In this document: positions 1 to 8,780 of the stretch, piece after piece
How the letters are laid out: every line of letters begins with the position of its first letter
Position numbering within the stretch: position 1 is the stretch's first letter
Assembly: GCF_019697375.1 (NCBI RefSeq)
Contig: NZ_JAHCDI010000004.1
Location: forward strand, 1,289,324 to 1,353,323
DNA: 64,000 nucleotides
Direction of reading: 5' to 3'
Source of the DNA: Micromonospora tarapacensis
GTDB lineage: Bacteria > Actinomycetota > Actinomycetes > Mycobacteriales > Micromonosporaceae
Position numbers and translations under genes: made by a program
Notes under the pieces: generated by a model
Database searches by the model: none
The model's input: the letters and a program-made list of their open reading frames with translations, nothing else
What the model was told of the DNA's origin: nothing

Positions 1-216
1 GCCGCCGCGATGGCGGTGACCGCACCGGCGGCCGACGGCTGGCACACCGCCGCCCGGCGGGGCCTGCGCGACCCCGTCCTGGCTCGCGCCGCGGTCGAGC
101 TGTTCGACCTGACCCGGGCGGCGCTGCCGCGGCTGGACCTGCCGCCGGCCCTGCACGACGAGATCGACCAGGGGATCCGACGACGGCGCGACGCCGCAGA
201 GAGGAGCCAGCGGTGA
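1..216 (+). CDS. egtA: Glutamate-cysteine ligase EgtA, C-terminal fragment (runs in from the window edge)
   Basis: This is the last 71 codons of a reading frame that is already open at base 1, so the start lies outside the window. The visible part is a helical Arg/Ala/Leu-rich tail with 'LFDLTRAALPRL' and 'LHDEIDQGIRRRRD', typical of the C-terminus of actinobacterial GCS2-type ligases; it holds no catalytic motif. EgtA makes gamma-glutamylcysteine, the sulfur donor for EgtB. The identity rests mainly on context: its stop overlaps the egtB start by four bases (GTGA), and egtC and egtD follow. The fragment alone would be too short to name. Confidence 0.75.
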   Translation, partial: AAAMAVTAPAADGWHTAARRGLRDPVLARAAVELFDLTRAALPRLDLPPALHDEIDQGIRRRRDAAERSQR

Positions 217-1547
217 CCGATCCCGGCACCGGCCGGAGTGCCGAGCAACTACGCGGCTGGATCGCCGCGGAGCTGGACCGCACCCGGGCCCGAAGCGCAC
301 TGCTGACCGAGGCCGTGGATGACGGTGACCTGGTGCGCCAGCACTCGCCGTTGATGTCGCCACTGGTCTGGGACCTGGCCCACGTGGGCAACCAGGAGGA
401 GATCTGGCTGGTTCGGGACGTCGGGGGGCGGGAGCCCGTCCGGCGCGACATCGATGACCTGTACGACGCCTTCAAACAGCCGCGCCGGGACCGTCCGTCG
501 CTGCCGCTGCTGCCGCCCGCGCAGGCGCGAGCCTACGTGGCCACCGTCCGGGACAAGGTGTACGACCTGCTGGACGGGGTGGTCTTCGACAGTCGCCGGT
601 TGGTCGCCGACGGCTTCGCCTTCGGCATGGTCGTGCAGCACGAACAGCAGCACGACGAGACCATGCTCGCCACCCACCAGCTGCGCTCCGGGCCCGCGGT
701 GCTGCGCTCGCCGCCGCCGCCCGAGCCGAGTGCCCGGGTGCCCGCCGAGGTGCTGGTGCCGGCCGGCCCCTTCGTCATGGGCACCGACGCCGACCCGTGG
801 GCGCTGGACAACGAGCGCCCGGCTCACCGGGTGGACCTGCCCGCGTACGCGATCGACGCCGCGCCGGTGACCAACGGGGCGTACCGCGGGTTCATCGCCG
901 ACGGCGGCTACGACGAGCCCCGCTGGTGGAGCGAGGCGGGCTGGCGACACCGCTGCGCGGCCGCGCTGAGCGCGCCGATGCACTGGCGGCGCGACGGCGA
1001 CGGCTGGGCGTACCAACGCTTCGGCCGTTGGGATCCGGTCCGCGACGACGAGCCGGTGGTGCACGTCTGCTTCCACGAGGCGCAGGCGTACGCCGCCTGG
1101 GCCGGCAGGCGACTGCCCAGCGAGGCGGAGTGGGAGAAGGCGGCCCGCTGGGACCCGACCACCGGTCGCTCCCGCCGCTATCCGTGGGGCGACGACGAGC
1201 CGACCGCGACCCACGCCAACCTGGGGCAGCGGCACCTGTGGCCGGCTCCGGTCGGCGCCTACCCGGCCGGTGCCTCGCCGCTCGGCGTGCACCAGCTCGT
1301 CGGCGACGTGTGGGAGTGGACCGCCACCCCGTTCCGGGGATATCCGGGCTTCGCCGCGTTCCCCTACCGGGAGTACTCCGAGGTCTTCTTCGGCGACGAC
1401 TACCAGGTCCTGCGGGGCGGTTCGTTCGGTACCGACCGGGCCGCCTGCCGGGGCACGTTCCGCAACTGGGACTACCCCATCCGCCGGCAGATCTTCAGCG
1501 GCTTCCGGTGCGCCCGGGACGCCCGCCCCGACGAGGCGCGCCCGTGA
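213..1547 (+). CDS. egtB: Ergothioneine biosynthesis sulfoxide synthase EgtB
   Basis: EgtB is a non-heme iron enzyme that joins gamma-glutamylcysteine to hercynine with O2, giving the sulfoxide intermediate of ergothioneine. The 444 residues show an N-terminal DinB_2 domain (about 15-165) and a C-terminal formylglycine-generating-enzyme (FGE)/sulfatase-modifying fold (about 180-435). The expected three-His iron site is visible: His57 in 'DLAHVGNQEE' and His143/His147 in 'QHEQQHDET'. The FGE core is seen in 'VVHVCFHEAQAYAAWAG', 'LPSEAEWEKAAR' and 'VLRGGSFGT'. Length fits the family. The start is GTG, preceded by GAGAGGAG at 199-206, and overlaps the egtA stop, so the two are probably translationally coupled. 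Confidence 0.93.
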   Translation: MTDPGTGRSAEQLRGWIAAELDRTRARSALLTEAVDDGDLVRQHSPLMSPLVWDLAHVGNQEEIWLVRDVGGREPVRRDIDDLYDAFKQPRRDRPSLPLLPPAQARAYVATVRDKVYDLLDGVVFDSRRLVADGFAFGMVVQHEQQHDETMLATHQLRSGPAVLRSPPPPEPSARVPAEVLVPAGPFVMGTDADPWALDNERPAHRVDLPAYAIDAAPVTNGAYRGFIADGGYDEPRWWSEAGWRHRCAAALSAPMHWRRDGDGWAYQRFGRWDPVRDDEPVVHVCFHEAQAYAAWAGRRLPSEAEWEKAARWDPTTGRSRRYPWGDDEPTATHANLGQRHLWPAPVGAYPAGASPLGVHQLVGDVWEWTATPFRGYPGFAAFPYREYSEVFFGDDYQVLRGGSFGTDRAACRGTFRNWDYPIRRQIFSGFRCARDARPDEARP

Positions 1548-1569
1548 CGGGCCTGGACCGGGTCGCCTG

Positions 1570-2316
1570 ATGTGCCGACATCTGGCCTACCTCGGGCCGC
1601 CGGTGTTCCTGCGCGAGTTGCTGTTCGACCCGCCCCACTCGCTGCTGCGCCAGTCCTGGGCGCCGCGCGACATGCGCGGCGGCGGGACGATCAACGCCGA
1701 CGGGTTCGGCGTCGGCTGGTACCCGGACGGCGGCCTGCCGGTGCGGTACCGGCGTGCCCAGCCGATCTGGAGCGACCCGACCATCGCCGAACTCGCGGCG
1801 GTCACCTCGGCCGGCGCGGTGCTGGCCGCGGTCCGCTCGGCCACGGTCGGCATGGCGGTCGTCGACGCCGCCGCCGCGCCGTTCGCCGAGGGACGGTGGC
1901 TGTTCTCGCACAACGGCGTGGTGCGCGGCTGGCCGGATTCGGTGGTGCCGCTCGCCGCCGCGCTGCCGGTGCGGGATCTGCTCACGCTCGACGTGAGCAC
2001 CGACTCGGCGTTGTTGTGGGCGCTGGTCCGGGCCCGGTTGCGCGCGGGTGTCGGGCCGGGTCGCGCGGTCGCCGAGACGGTCACCTCGGTCGCCGAGGTC
2101 GCCCCCGGCTCGCGGCTCAACCTGCTGCTCACCGACGGTCACACGGTGGTCGCCAGCGTGGCGGGGCACGCGCTGTCGCTGCGAACCACACCGCTGTCGG
2201 TGCTGCTGGCCTCCGAACCGCACGACGACGAACCGGGTTGGCGGGAGGTGCCCGAGGGGCAGCTCGTGGAGGCCACCGTGACCGAGGTACGCCAGTACGC
2301 CCTCGCGGGGTCGTGA
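1570..2316 (+). CDS. egtC: Gamma-glutamyl-hercynylcysteine sulfoxide hydrolase EgtC
   Basis: EgtC is a class II glutamine-amidotransferase-like (Ntn) hydrolase that removes the gamma-glutamyl group from the EgtB product. The ATG at 1570 gives MCRHLAYLG, placing Cys2 at the mature N-terminus, where the family keeps its nucleophile. Longer in-frame starts upstream would bury this Cys and overlap egtB, so they are rejected. Other family marks are 'NADGFGVGWY' near residue 40 and 'FSHNGVVRGW' near residue 115. The 248-residue length is normal. It starts 22 bp after the egtB stop and 44 bp before egtD, in the same operon. Confidence 0.92.
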   Translation: MCRHLAYLGPPVFLRELLFDPPHSLLRQSWAPRDMRGGGTINADGFGVGWYPDGGLPVRYRRAQPIWSDPTIAELAAVTSAGAVLAAVRSATVGMAVVDAAAAPFAEGRWLFSHNGVVRGWPDSVVPLAAALPVRDLLTLDVSTDSALLWALVRARLRAGVGPGRAVAETVTSVAEVAPGSRLNLLLTDGHTVVASVAGHALSLRTTPLSVLLASEPHDDEPGWREVPEGQLVEATVTEVRQYALAGS

Positions 2317-2360
2317 CCGGCCCGGCCGCACCCAGACAGGCACGACGGAAGGGGAAACAG

Positions 2361-3326
2361 ATGAGCGCTGAGCCGCTCGAGATCCATCTCGACGACCAGG
2401 ACCTCGGGCGCAGCCTGCGGCGGGACGTACGGGTCGGGCTCTCCGCCGGGCAGAAGTGGCTGCCGCCGAAGTGGTTCTACGACACCCGGGGCAGCGAGCT
2501 GTTCGACGAGATCACCCGGCTGCCCGAGTATTACCCGACCCGGGCCGAGCGTGCGGTGCTGGCCGAGCGTGCGGCCGAGATCGCCGAGTTGACCGCTGCG
2601 AAGACCCTGATCGAGCTCGGCTCCGGCTCGTCGGAGAAGACCCGGCTGCTGTTGGACGCGTTCGTCCGCGCGGGTGGCCTCGGGACGTTCGTACCGCTCG
2701 ACGTGTCGGTCAGCGCCCTGCGGGGGTCCACCACCACCCTCGCCGCCGACTACCCCGGGCTGCGGGTGCGCGGCATCGTCGGGGACTTCACCCGTCATCT
2801 GGACCGGCTGCCCACCGGCGGGCGGCGGCTGGTGATCTTCCTGGGCGGCACCGTCGGCAACCTGCTGCCGGTCGAGCGGGCCGAGTTCCTCGCCCGGATG
2901 CGGGCCGCGCTGGAGGTGGGTGACTGGCTGCTGGTCGGTGCCGACCTGGTCAAGGACCCGGCGGTGATCGTGCCGGCGTACGACGACGCGGCGGGGGTGA
3001 CCGCGGAGTTCAACCGCAACGTGTTGCGGGTGCTCAACCGGGAACTCGGCGCCGACCTCGACCCGGAGGCGTTCGCCCACGTCGCGCTCTGGGATCCGGA
3101 ACACGAGTGGATCGAGATGCGGCTGCGGGCCGAGCGGCCGATGCGGGTACGGGTGCTCGACCTGGACGTCGGCTTCGCCGCGGGGGAGGACCTGCGGACG
3201 GAGGTGTCGGCGAAGTTCCGCCCCGAAGGCATCACCGGCGAACTGGACTCGGCGGGGTTCCGCGCGGAGCGGTTCTGGACCGACCCCGACGGTCTGTTCG
3301 GCGTGACCCTGGCCCGGGCCGGCTGA
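2361..3326 (+). CDS. egtD: L-histidine N-alpha-methyltransferase EgtD
   Basis: EgtD trimethylates the alpha-amino group of histidine with SAM to make hercynine, the first dedicated step of ergothioneine synthesis. The 321-residue protein has the family N-terminus 'PPKWFYDTRGSELFDEIT' with 'LPEYYPTRAE', and the SAM-binding loop 'LIELGSGSSEKTRLLLDAF' at about 89-107. 'FLGGTVGNL' and 'RFRPEGI'-like C-terminal elements also fit. The ATG at 2361 follows GGAAGGGG with suitable spacing. It is the last gene of egtABCD. No egtE-type PLP lyase follows; the next element is a riboswitch. Confidence 0.93.
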   Translation: MSAEPLEIHLDDQDLGRSLRRDVRVGLSAGQKWLPPKWFYDTRGSELFDEITRLPEYYPTRAERAVLAERAAEIAELTAAKTLIELGSGSSEKTRLLLDAFVRAGGLGTFVPLDVSVSALRGSTTTLAADYPGLRVRGIVGDFTRHLDRLPTGGRRLVIFLGGTVGNLLPVERAEFLARMRAALEVGDWLLVGADLVKDPAVIVPAYDDAAGVTAEFNRNVLRVLNRELGADLDPEAFAHVALWDPEHEWIEMRLRAERPMRVRVLDLDVGFAAGEDLRTEVSAKFRPEGITGELDSAGFRAERFWTDPDGLFGVTLARAG

Positions 3327-3428
3327 CCCGACCGATCCGACCCGGACGGGGCCGGCCCGACGGCGCGGATGGGTCGACTCACCCGGCGGTTCGGGTCGGT
3401 GGATGATCGGCTATGGTGGGCGGCAGCG

Positions 3429-3518
3429 AAGGGGAGTAGCCCGCAACGTCGTGGTCGACATACTGGTGCGTTTCGCATCCGGCCACGGGGCCTCGTGCGA
3501 TGAGGCGGGCGAGACCTT
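3429..3518 (+). promoter_or_regulatory. yybP-ykoY manganese riboswitch (copy 1), upstream of the UPF0016 exporter gene
   Basis: The segment carries both conserved metal-binding strands of the yybP-ykoY aptamer: AAGGGGAGTAGC at 3429-3440 and GCGAGACCTT at 3509-3518. The outer stem P1 pairs AAGG (3429-3432) with CCTT (3515-3518). P2 pairs GCCCGC (3439-3444) with GCGGGC (3505-3510). This aptamer class senses Mn2+ and sits upstream of UPF0016 and TerC genes in many bacteria, which matches the gene that starts at 3588. The 3' strand of P1 (CCTTC, 3515-3519) is also complementary to GAAGG (3578-3582) in the ribosome binding site. That suggests Mn2+ frees the site and turns translation on; this last step is inference. 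Confidence 0.87.
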
Positions 3519-3587
3519 CGACCCAGGCTTTGCAGCCGGGTCGAGGGCGTCCCCGTGCCTCCTCCCGGCCTGATCCGGAAGGACGTC

Positions 3588-4175
3588 ATGGAAGGCTTCC
3601 TCGTCGCGCTGGTGGTCAGCTTCGGCGTGATCTTCGTCGCCGAGCTGGGCGACAAGTCCCAGCTCATGGCCCTGGCCTTTGCCACCAGATACCGCACGAT
3701 GCCGATCCTGATCGGCATCACCGTCGCCACCGCGCTGGTGCACCTGGCCTCGGTGGCGCTCGGCCACGGGCTCGGCGCGACCCTGCCGACCGGCTGGATC
3801 TCGCTGCTGGCGGGGCTGGCCTTCATCGGCTTCGGCGCGTGGACCCTGCGCGGTGACACGCTCACCGAGGAGGAGAAGCGCAAGGCGGCCAAGGGCGGCA
3901 GGTCGGCCGTGCTCGCCGTCGGTGTCGCGTTCTTCCTCGCCGAACTCGGCGACAAGACGATGCTCGCGACGATCACGCTGGCCACCCAGTACGGCTGGTT
4001 CGGCACCTGGGTCGGCTCGACCGTCGGCATGGTCGCCGCGGACGCGTTGGCCATCGTCGTCGGCCGGCTGCTCGGCCGGAAGCTGCCGGAACGGACGATC
4101 AGGTACGGTGCCGCCGCACTGTTCGCCATCAGCGGCGGCTGGCTGCTCGTCGAGGCGGTCTCGCAACTGTCCTGA
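3588..4175 (+). CDS. UPF0016/GDT1 family manganese exporter
   Basis: This 195-residue integral membrane protein has the duplicated family signature E-x-G-D-K-(S/T): 'AELGDKSQLMAL' near residue 20 and 'AELGDKTMLATI' near residue 118. Each is followed by a further hydrophobic span, giving about six helices in two inverted halves. The family (Gdt1, MneA and relatives) exports Mn2+, in some members Ca2+ as well. The ATG at 3588 is preferred over an in-frame ATG at 3555 because GGAAGGA (3577-3583) precedes it and the protein then begins with the first membrane helix. A yybP-ykoY riboswitch lies directly upstream, which supports the manganese role. Confidence 0.88.
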   Translation: MEGFLVALVVSFGVIFVAELGDKSQLMALAFATRYRTMPILIGITVATALVHLASVALGHGLGATLPTGWISLLAGLAFIGFGAWTLRGDTLTEEEKRKAAKGGRSAVLAVGVAFFLAELGDKTMLATITLATQYGWFGTWVGSTVGMVAADALAIVVGRLLGRKLPERTIRYGAAALFAISGGWLLVEAVSQLS

Positions 4176-4244
4176 GCGGCGTTGGCTCCTACGCGAAGTT
4201 CCCGGCCGCCGACTACCCGGTTGCCGGCCGGGTAAGGCGCTCGG

Positions 4245-4616
4245 ATGGACGTCGAGGTGATCCTCCACGGCGGCCACCAGGTGCTGGTGACCGCGGTGGA
4301 GATCGTCGGCGCGTCGGTGATCGTCGCCGGAGCGGCCTGGGCCGCGCTGCGGTTCGTGGTCGACGGGTTGCGTCACCGCGACGCCGCCGTGTTCACCCGG
4401 ATCCGGCTGACCCTGGGCAGGTTCCTCACCCTGGGGCTCGAGTTCCAGCTGGCGGCGGACATCCTGCGGACCGCGCTGTCGCCGACCTTCGCGCAGATCG
4501 GCCAACTCGCCGCGATCGCCGCCATCCGCACCGTGCTGAACTACGTCCTGGGCCGGGAGATCGAGCAGGAACAGCGGCAGGTCGGCCGGCCGGAGCGACC
4601 GGGACGACCGAGATGA
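4245..4616 (+). CDS. DUF1622 family membrane protein
   Basis: A 123-residue protein with three hydrophobic stretches (about 11-35, 60-75 and 80-100), a charged loop 'GLRHRDAAVFTRIRLTLGR' and a hydrophilic Arg/Glu/Gln tail. 'GRFLTLGLEFQLAADIL' and 'IAAIRTVLNYVLGREIEQE' are typical of DUF1622. The function of the family is unknown. The start ATG follows the exporter gene by 69 bp, and its stop overlaps the start of the next gene (ATGA at 4613-4616), so the two are coupled. It may be read through from the manganese-exporter transcript. Confidence 0.78.
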   Translation: MDVEVILHGGHQVLVTAVEIVGASVIVAGAAWAALRFVVDGLRHRDAAVFTRIRLTLGRFLTLGLEFQLAADILRTALSPTFAQIGQLAAIAAIRTVLNYVLGREIEQEQRQVGRPERPGRPR

Positions 4617-4906
4617 CCGGGGCGCTGTCCGCCGCCGTCACGGTGCTGGGCGTGCTCGCCGCGACGGTCGCACTGGTGACCACCGGCTCCCGGTCGACGG
4701 CCCTGCGGGTGCTGCTCGACATGCTGCTCGCCGCCGGCCTGCTGCGGCTGGCCGGCGGGCCACCCTGGCCGGACCTGGCCGCCGTCGCGGCGATCGCCGC
4801 CCTGCGTACGCTGCTGCGCGGCGCGCTGATGCGGGATTTCCGGCGGTGGCGGTCGACGGATGCCGGACGCCCGTCCGAGCAGGTCGGCCGGGCGTCCGGG
4901 ACGTGA
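4613..4906 (+). CDS. Small hydrophobic membrane protein, unrecognised family
   Basis: A 97-residue protein with an N-terminal hydrophobic helix (about 3-24), a second at 32-45 and a third at 52-70 ('LAAVAAIAALRTLLRGAL'), then a basic, hydrophilic tail. The 'AAIAALRTLLRG' segment resembles 'IAAIRTVLNYVLG' of the DUF1622 protein just upstream, so it may be a diverged relative or partner of that protein. It overlaps the preceding stop by four bases. I cannot assign a function; co-translation with the DUF1622 gene suggests the two act together. Confidence 0.65.
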   Translation: MTGALSAAVTVLGVLAATVALVTTGSRSTALRVLLDMLLAAGLLRLAGGPPWPDLAAVAAIAALRTLLRGALMRDFRRWRSTDAGRPSEQVGRASGT

Positions 4907-4916
4907 TCAGAGGCGG

Positions 4917-6248
4917 TCAGCCGCCGGGTTTCTGGTAGACGTCCGGCACGCCGTCCTGGTCGATGTCGGCCCGCTCCTTCAACGCGATCGCCCGGTAGAC
5001 CTTGTTGCGCCTACGCAGCACCAGCATGGCCAGCAGCGCCGAGATCAGCGAGCCGGCCAGCACCGCGGCCTTCACGTTGGCGCCCTCGACGCTGTCGGAG
5101 CCGAAGGCGAGCTCGCCGATCAGCAGCGACACGGTGAAGCCGATACCGGCCAGGAACGACACGCCGAGCAGGTCCGACCAGGTGATGTCCTCGTCCAGGC
5201 TGGCGCGGGTGAACCGGGCCAGCAGGTAGGTCGAGCCGAGAATGCCGACGCACTTGCCGACGACCAGACCGAGGACGACGCCGAGGACGACCGGGTCGGT
5301 CACCACCGCGCCCAGGTCGGCGCCGCGCAGCGAGACCCCGGCGGCGAAGAACGCGAAGACCGGCACGGCGAACCCGGCCGAGATCGGCCGCCACCGGTGT
5401 TCCAGATGTTCGGCGAGGCCGGGCATCGGGCGGCGGGCGTCGCCGCCCTTGCCGGTGAGCACCGGCACGGTGAAGCCCAGCAGCACACCGGCCACCGTGG
5501 CGTGCACCCCGGAGGAGTGCACAAGCGTCCAGGCGATGAGCGCGAGTGGGACGAGCGCCCACCACCAGGTGCGGCGGCGCTGCACGAGCAGGCCGAACAG
5601 GGCGATCGGCAGCACGGCGCCGAGCAGCGGGAGCACGCTGAAGTCATCGGTGTAGAAGATCGCGATGATGGTGATCGCGAGCAGGTCGTCGACCACGGCC
5701 AGGGTGAGCAGGAAGGCGCGCAGCCCTTGCGGCAGGTACGCCCCGATGACGGCCAGCACCGCCAGCGCGAAGGCGATGTCGGTGGCGGTGGGGATGGCCC
5801 AGCCGCGTACCCCCTCGCCGCCGCCGGCGACGTTGACTCCCACGTAGATCAGCGCCGGCAACGCCATGCCGCCGATCGCCGCGACCACCGGCAGTGCCGC
5901 CCGGCGCGGGTCGCGCAGTTCACCGGCGACGAACTCGCGTTTCAGTTCCAGCCCGACCACGAAGAAGAAGATGGCCAGCAGGCCGTCGGCGGCCCAGGTG
6001 GCGAGGTCGAGATCGAGGTGCAGCGCCGAGCCGGCTGACCAGGGGACCCACTGCCCGAGCGCGGCGTAGGAGTCGCCCCAGGGGGAGTTCGCCCAGACCA
6101 GTGCGATCACGGCGCCGAGCAGCAGCAGGGCGCCGCCGACCGTCTCCGTGCGGAGTACGTCGGCCAGGAAGCGCGCCTCCGGCCAGGAGGTACGCGCGAA
6201 GAGGCGGCGTACGCCGCGGTGCTCGGGGCCTGGGGTCTGGTCGGTCAT
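4917..6248 (-). CDS. nhaA: Na+/H+ antiporter NhaA
   Basis: NhaA exchanges cytoplasmic Na+ for periplasmic H+ and supports pH and salt homeostasis. The 443-residue protein has about 12 hydrophobic segments and the family signatures '[18 protein letters not shown]' and '[18 protein letters not shown]'. '[18 protein letters not shown]' contains the adjacent Asp pair that binds the ion, and '[16 protein letters not shown]' lies near the end. The ATG at 6248 is chosen over a longer start because GAGGTGG precedes it and the extra 22 residues are Cys/Arg/Pro-rich and unlike the family. The gene converges on the small membrane gene at 4613. Confidence 0.92.
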   Translation of the reverse strand: MTDQTPGPEHRGVRRLFARTSWPEARFLADVLRTETVGGALLLLGAVIALVWANSPWGDSYAALGQWVPWSAGSALHLDLDLATWAADGLLAIFFFVVGLELKREFVAGELRDPRRAALPVVAAIGGMALPALIYVGVNVAGGGEGVRGWAIPTATDIAFALAVLAVIGAYLPQGLRAFLLTLAVVDDLLAITIIAIFYTDDFSVLPLLGAVLPIALFGLLVQRRRTWWWALVPLALIAWTLVHSSGVHATVAGVLLGFTVPVLTGKGGDARRPMPGLAEHLEHRWRPISAGFAVPVFAFFAAGVSLRGADLGAVVTDPVVLGVVLGLVVGKCVGILGSTYLLARFTRASLDEDITWSDLLGVSFLAGIGFTVSLLIGELAFGSDSVEGANVKAAVLAGSLISALLAMLVLRRRNKVYRAIALKERADIDQDGVPDVYQKPGG

Positions 6249-6618
6249 ACGTGAGGTCCACCTCGTCGGTCGGGGGCAGCACGGCATTATCGCCGACCAG
6301 GCTTCCCGGCACACCCGTCCAAGACCCTATCCAGTGCGGACGGCGGTCGCGAGCGGGGCGGAGGCGACTCTTCCCACAGCTCGGTGCCGGTCGTCGCAGT
6401 GTCCCCTCGGCGATCACCCCGCATCTTTTTCGGGTCGGAGCGATTCCGACGGGCCGCCGGTCCGGTTGGTCACTTCGGGCGCGATCCTCCTTGAGGAAAA
6501 TACCTAACTCCGGACATAAGTCGCATGAGCCGCTTTAATGGTTTCACGAGATTGAGCCGACCTTGGGGGTTTTCGTGAAGTTCTTTGGCGTTACCGGCCC
6601 GGCACGGAGGCCCGCCTG
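6249..6618 (+). promoter_or_regulatory. Intergenic region with AT-rich leader before the surface-polysaccharide genes
   Basis: This 370-bp divergent gap lies between nhaA (minus) and the Wzz/kinase gene (plus). The nhaA-proximal half is ordinary GC-rich sequence with no gene I can support. From about 6485 to 6590 the composition becomes markedly AT-richer than the surroundings, with stretches such as GAAAATACCTAACTCC and CCGCTTTAATGGTTTCACG. I take this as the promoter and leader of the polysaccharide genes, but I cannot place a -35/-10 pair with confidence. GGCACGGAGG just upstream of 6619 supplies the ribosome binding site. Confidence 0.4.
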
Positions 6619-8085
6619 ATGGACCTGTACCGCCAACTACGCCTCGTGCGCCGGCACTGGTGGATCGTGCTGGTCACCTTCATGGTGGCCCTCGGCGTGA
6701 CCGCCCTGGTCACCGTCCGGGCGCAGCCCCGTTACGTCGCCTCGGTCACCTTCTTCGTCACCACGCCGAGCCAGGGCGTCACGGACGCCTACCAGGGCGG
6801 CCTCTTCCTCCAGCAACGGGTGAAGTCCTATGCGGAACTGCTGACCAGCGACCGGCTGGCGCAGGCCGCGGTGGCCGACAGTCAGTTGGGACTGACCGCC
6901 GAGGAGATCCAGCGCCGGGTCAGCACCTCCACCGAGAACGGCACGGTCCTGCTGCGGGCCTCGGTGAACGACACCGACCAGACCCGCGCGTTGCGGGTCA
7001 CCGAGGCGCTCTCGGCGAAGTTCATCGAGTTGGTGCAGAAGGTCGAGGCGCGGCCGGACGGCAGTCCCGGCCCGATCAAGATCGAGGTGGTCAGCGGGCC
7101 GCGGGTCACTCCCACGCCGGTGTCGCCGCAACCGGTCCGCAACACCGTCATCGGTGCGCTGCTGGGCCTGCTGGCCGGCGTCGGCCTGGCGATCCTGCGC
7201 GGCATGGCCGACGTGCGGCTGCGCGACGCCGCCGGACTGCAGCGGGTGACCGGAAGCCCGCTGCTCGGCGAGATCCCGATCGACAGCACCGCGCGCTCGG
7301 CTCCGCTGATCGTCGGCGACGCCGCGACGTCGGCCCGCGCCGAGGCGGTCCGCAAGCTCCGGACCAATTTGCGTTTCGTCGACGTGCACGAGCCGGCGCG
7401 GGTCATCGCCGTCACCAGCGCCCTCCAGGGCGAGGGCAAGACGACGTTGTCGTGCAACCTGGCGATCGCGCTCGCCGAGGCGGGCTGGCGGGTCCTGCTG
7501 GTCGACGCCGACCTGCGTCGCCCCAAGGTCGACGAGTACCTGGGCATCGACGCGGGAGTCGGGCTGACCGACGTCCTGGTCGGCGATGTGCACGTCGGGG
7601 ACGTGGTCCAGCGCTGGGGCGACAAGTCGCTGCTGGTGCTGCCCAGCGGCTCGGCCCCGCCCAACCCGAGCGAGCTGCTCGGCTCGAAGGCCATGTCGGA
7701 TCTGCTGCTGGCCCTGCGCGAGTCCGCCGACATCGTCATCATCGACACCGCTCCGCTGCTGGCGGTCACCGACGGGGTGGTGGTCGCCGTGCAGGCCGAC
7801 GGCGCGCTCCTGGTCACCCAGCAGGGACGTACGTCCCGGGCGCAGGTGGCCGCGGCGGCCCGGGCACTGCACTCCGTGTCGGTGCGGCTGCTCGGCTGTG
7901 TGCTGAACATGGCCCGGGTGCCCAAGGCGGAGGCCTACCAGTACGAGGCCTACCGCGTCGTCGTCGCCGCGACCGGCGCCCGGTCGGTGCCGACGGACCG
8001 GGCGACGAGCGGCCGGCACGCCGGTCCGGCGCCCACCGGAGAGGTGAGCGACCACACCCAGGAACTCACCCGGCTGTCCCGATGA
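6619..8085 (+). CDS. Wzz-type chain-length regulator fused to a BY-kinase (polysaccharide co-polymerase)
   Basis: The 488-residue protein combines a Wzz domain (helix at about 15-37, periplasmic part 38-170, second helix near 178-196) with a cytoplasmic Mrp/BY-kinase ATPase. Walker A 'GEGKTTLSCN' is near residue 273, Walker A' 'LLVDADLRRP' near 294 and Walker B 'IVIIDTAPLL' near 372. Such proteins control chain length and export of capsule or exopolysaccharide and are controlled by tyrosine phosphorylation. The C-terminus has only a short 'YQYEAY' group rather than a long Tyr cluster. A tyrosine phosphatase gene lies tail-to-tail with it, its stop overlapping this gene's 3' end by 20 bp. Confidence 0.88.
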   Translation: MDLYRQLRLVRRHWWIVLVTFMVALGVTALVTVRAQPRYVASVTFFVTTPSQGVTDAYQGGLFLQQRVKSYAELLTSDRLAQAAVADSQLGLTAEEIQRRVSTSTENGTVLLRASVNDTDQTRALRVTEALSAKFIELVQKVEARPDGSPGPIKIEVVSGPRVTPTPVSPQPVRNTVIGALLGLLAGVGLAILRGMADVRLRDAAGLQRVTGSPLLGEIPIDSTARSAPLIVGDAATSARAEAVRKLRTNLRFVDVHEPARVIAVTSALQGEGKTTLSCNLAIALAEAGWRVLLVDADLRRPKVDEYLGIDAGVGLTDVLVGDVHVGDVVQRWGDKSLLVLPSGSAPPNPSELLGSKAMSDLLLALRESADIVIIDTAPLLAVTDGVVVAVQADGALLVTQQGRTSRAQVAAAARALHSVSVRLLGCVLNMARVPKAEAYQYEAYRVVVAATGARSVPTDRATSGRHAGPAPTGEVSDHTQELTRLSR

Positions 8086-8618
8086 GTGCCGCCAGGGGGC
8101 GCAGGGCCCGCTCGATCTCCTCCGCGCAGCGTCGGAAGTCCTCGGGCGTGCCGGCCACCGGATCCCGCAGGTCGTCGGAGTCCCCGGGGCGGGTTGCAGC
8201 CGCCCCGGGCCAGGGCCGCGGCGGCCACGGCGGCCTGGACCGGATCGTCGTGCTCCTCCATCGGTGCCTCGACCGCCGAGGCGAGCCGGCCGAACTGGCG
8301 CAGCGTGAACGTGCGGTGCAGCACCGCGGGGGCCAGGGAGGTGCAGATCGACCGCTGGCGGCGGGTGGCGGTCAGCACCAGCACCGCGTCGGTGAGGTGC
8401 TCCGGCAACAGTCGCCGGCTGCGGAACGTCGCCGGGTCCTCGCCGGTCTCGGCGGCGATCTCGGCCGCGTACGGATGCATGGCCAGGTCCGCGACGGCGT
8501 CGGTGCCGGCACTGGCCACCGTCACCGGAAGCCCGGCGAGTAGGCGCCGTGCGGCGTACTCGGCCATCGGTGACCGGCACAGGTTGGCGTGGCAGACGAA
8601 CAGCACCCCGGTGAGCAT
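8066..8618 (-). pseudogene. Low-molecular-weight protein tyrosine phosphatase, frame broken (probably missed bases)
   Basis: The N-terminal part reads 'VLFVCHANLCRSPMAEYAAR', containing the C-x5-R-S phosphatase loop. It continues in frame through 'LHRTFTLRQFGRL' to about base 8207. The conserved C-terminus, 'DSDDLRDPVAGTPEDFRRCA' with the general-acid Asp in a D-P pair, is in another frame and ends at a stop at 8066. The span is 553 bp. Adding one base in the CCCC run at 8203-8206 and one near 8182-8189 gives a continuous protein reading 'ARGRLQPAPGDSDDLRDP' through the junction. I start at ATG 8618, preceded by GAGGGGG. Its natural partner is the BY-kinase on the other strand. An assembly error is more likely than decay. 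Confidence 0.82.
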
Positions 8619-8780
8619 CTGGAACCCCCTCGACGAAGCGGTCGCGGGCGTCAGCACCGCGACGAGGAGCGGTCGCCGGCGGCGCCCGCCCCGGGAGGGG
8701 ATGCCGGAATCCTACGCAGCCGTGACGCCCGCGTCCCCGGGCGCCGCGCCGAACCGGCGGGCCGGGACGGGGGTGCCCTG

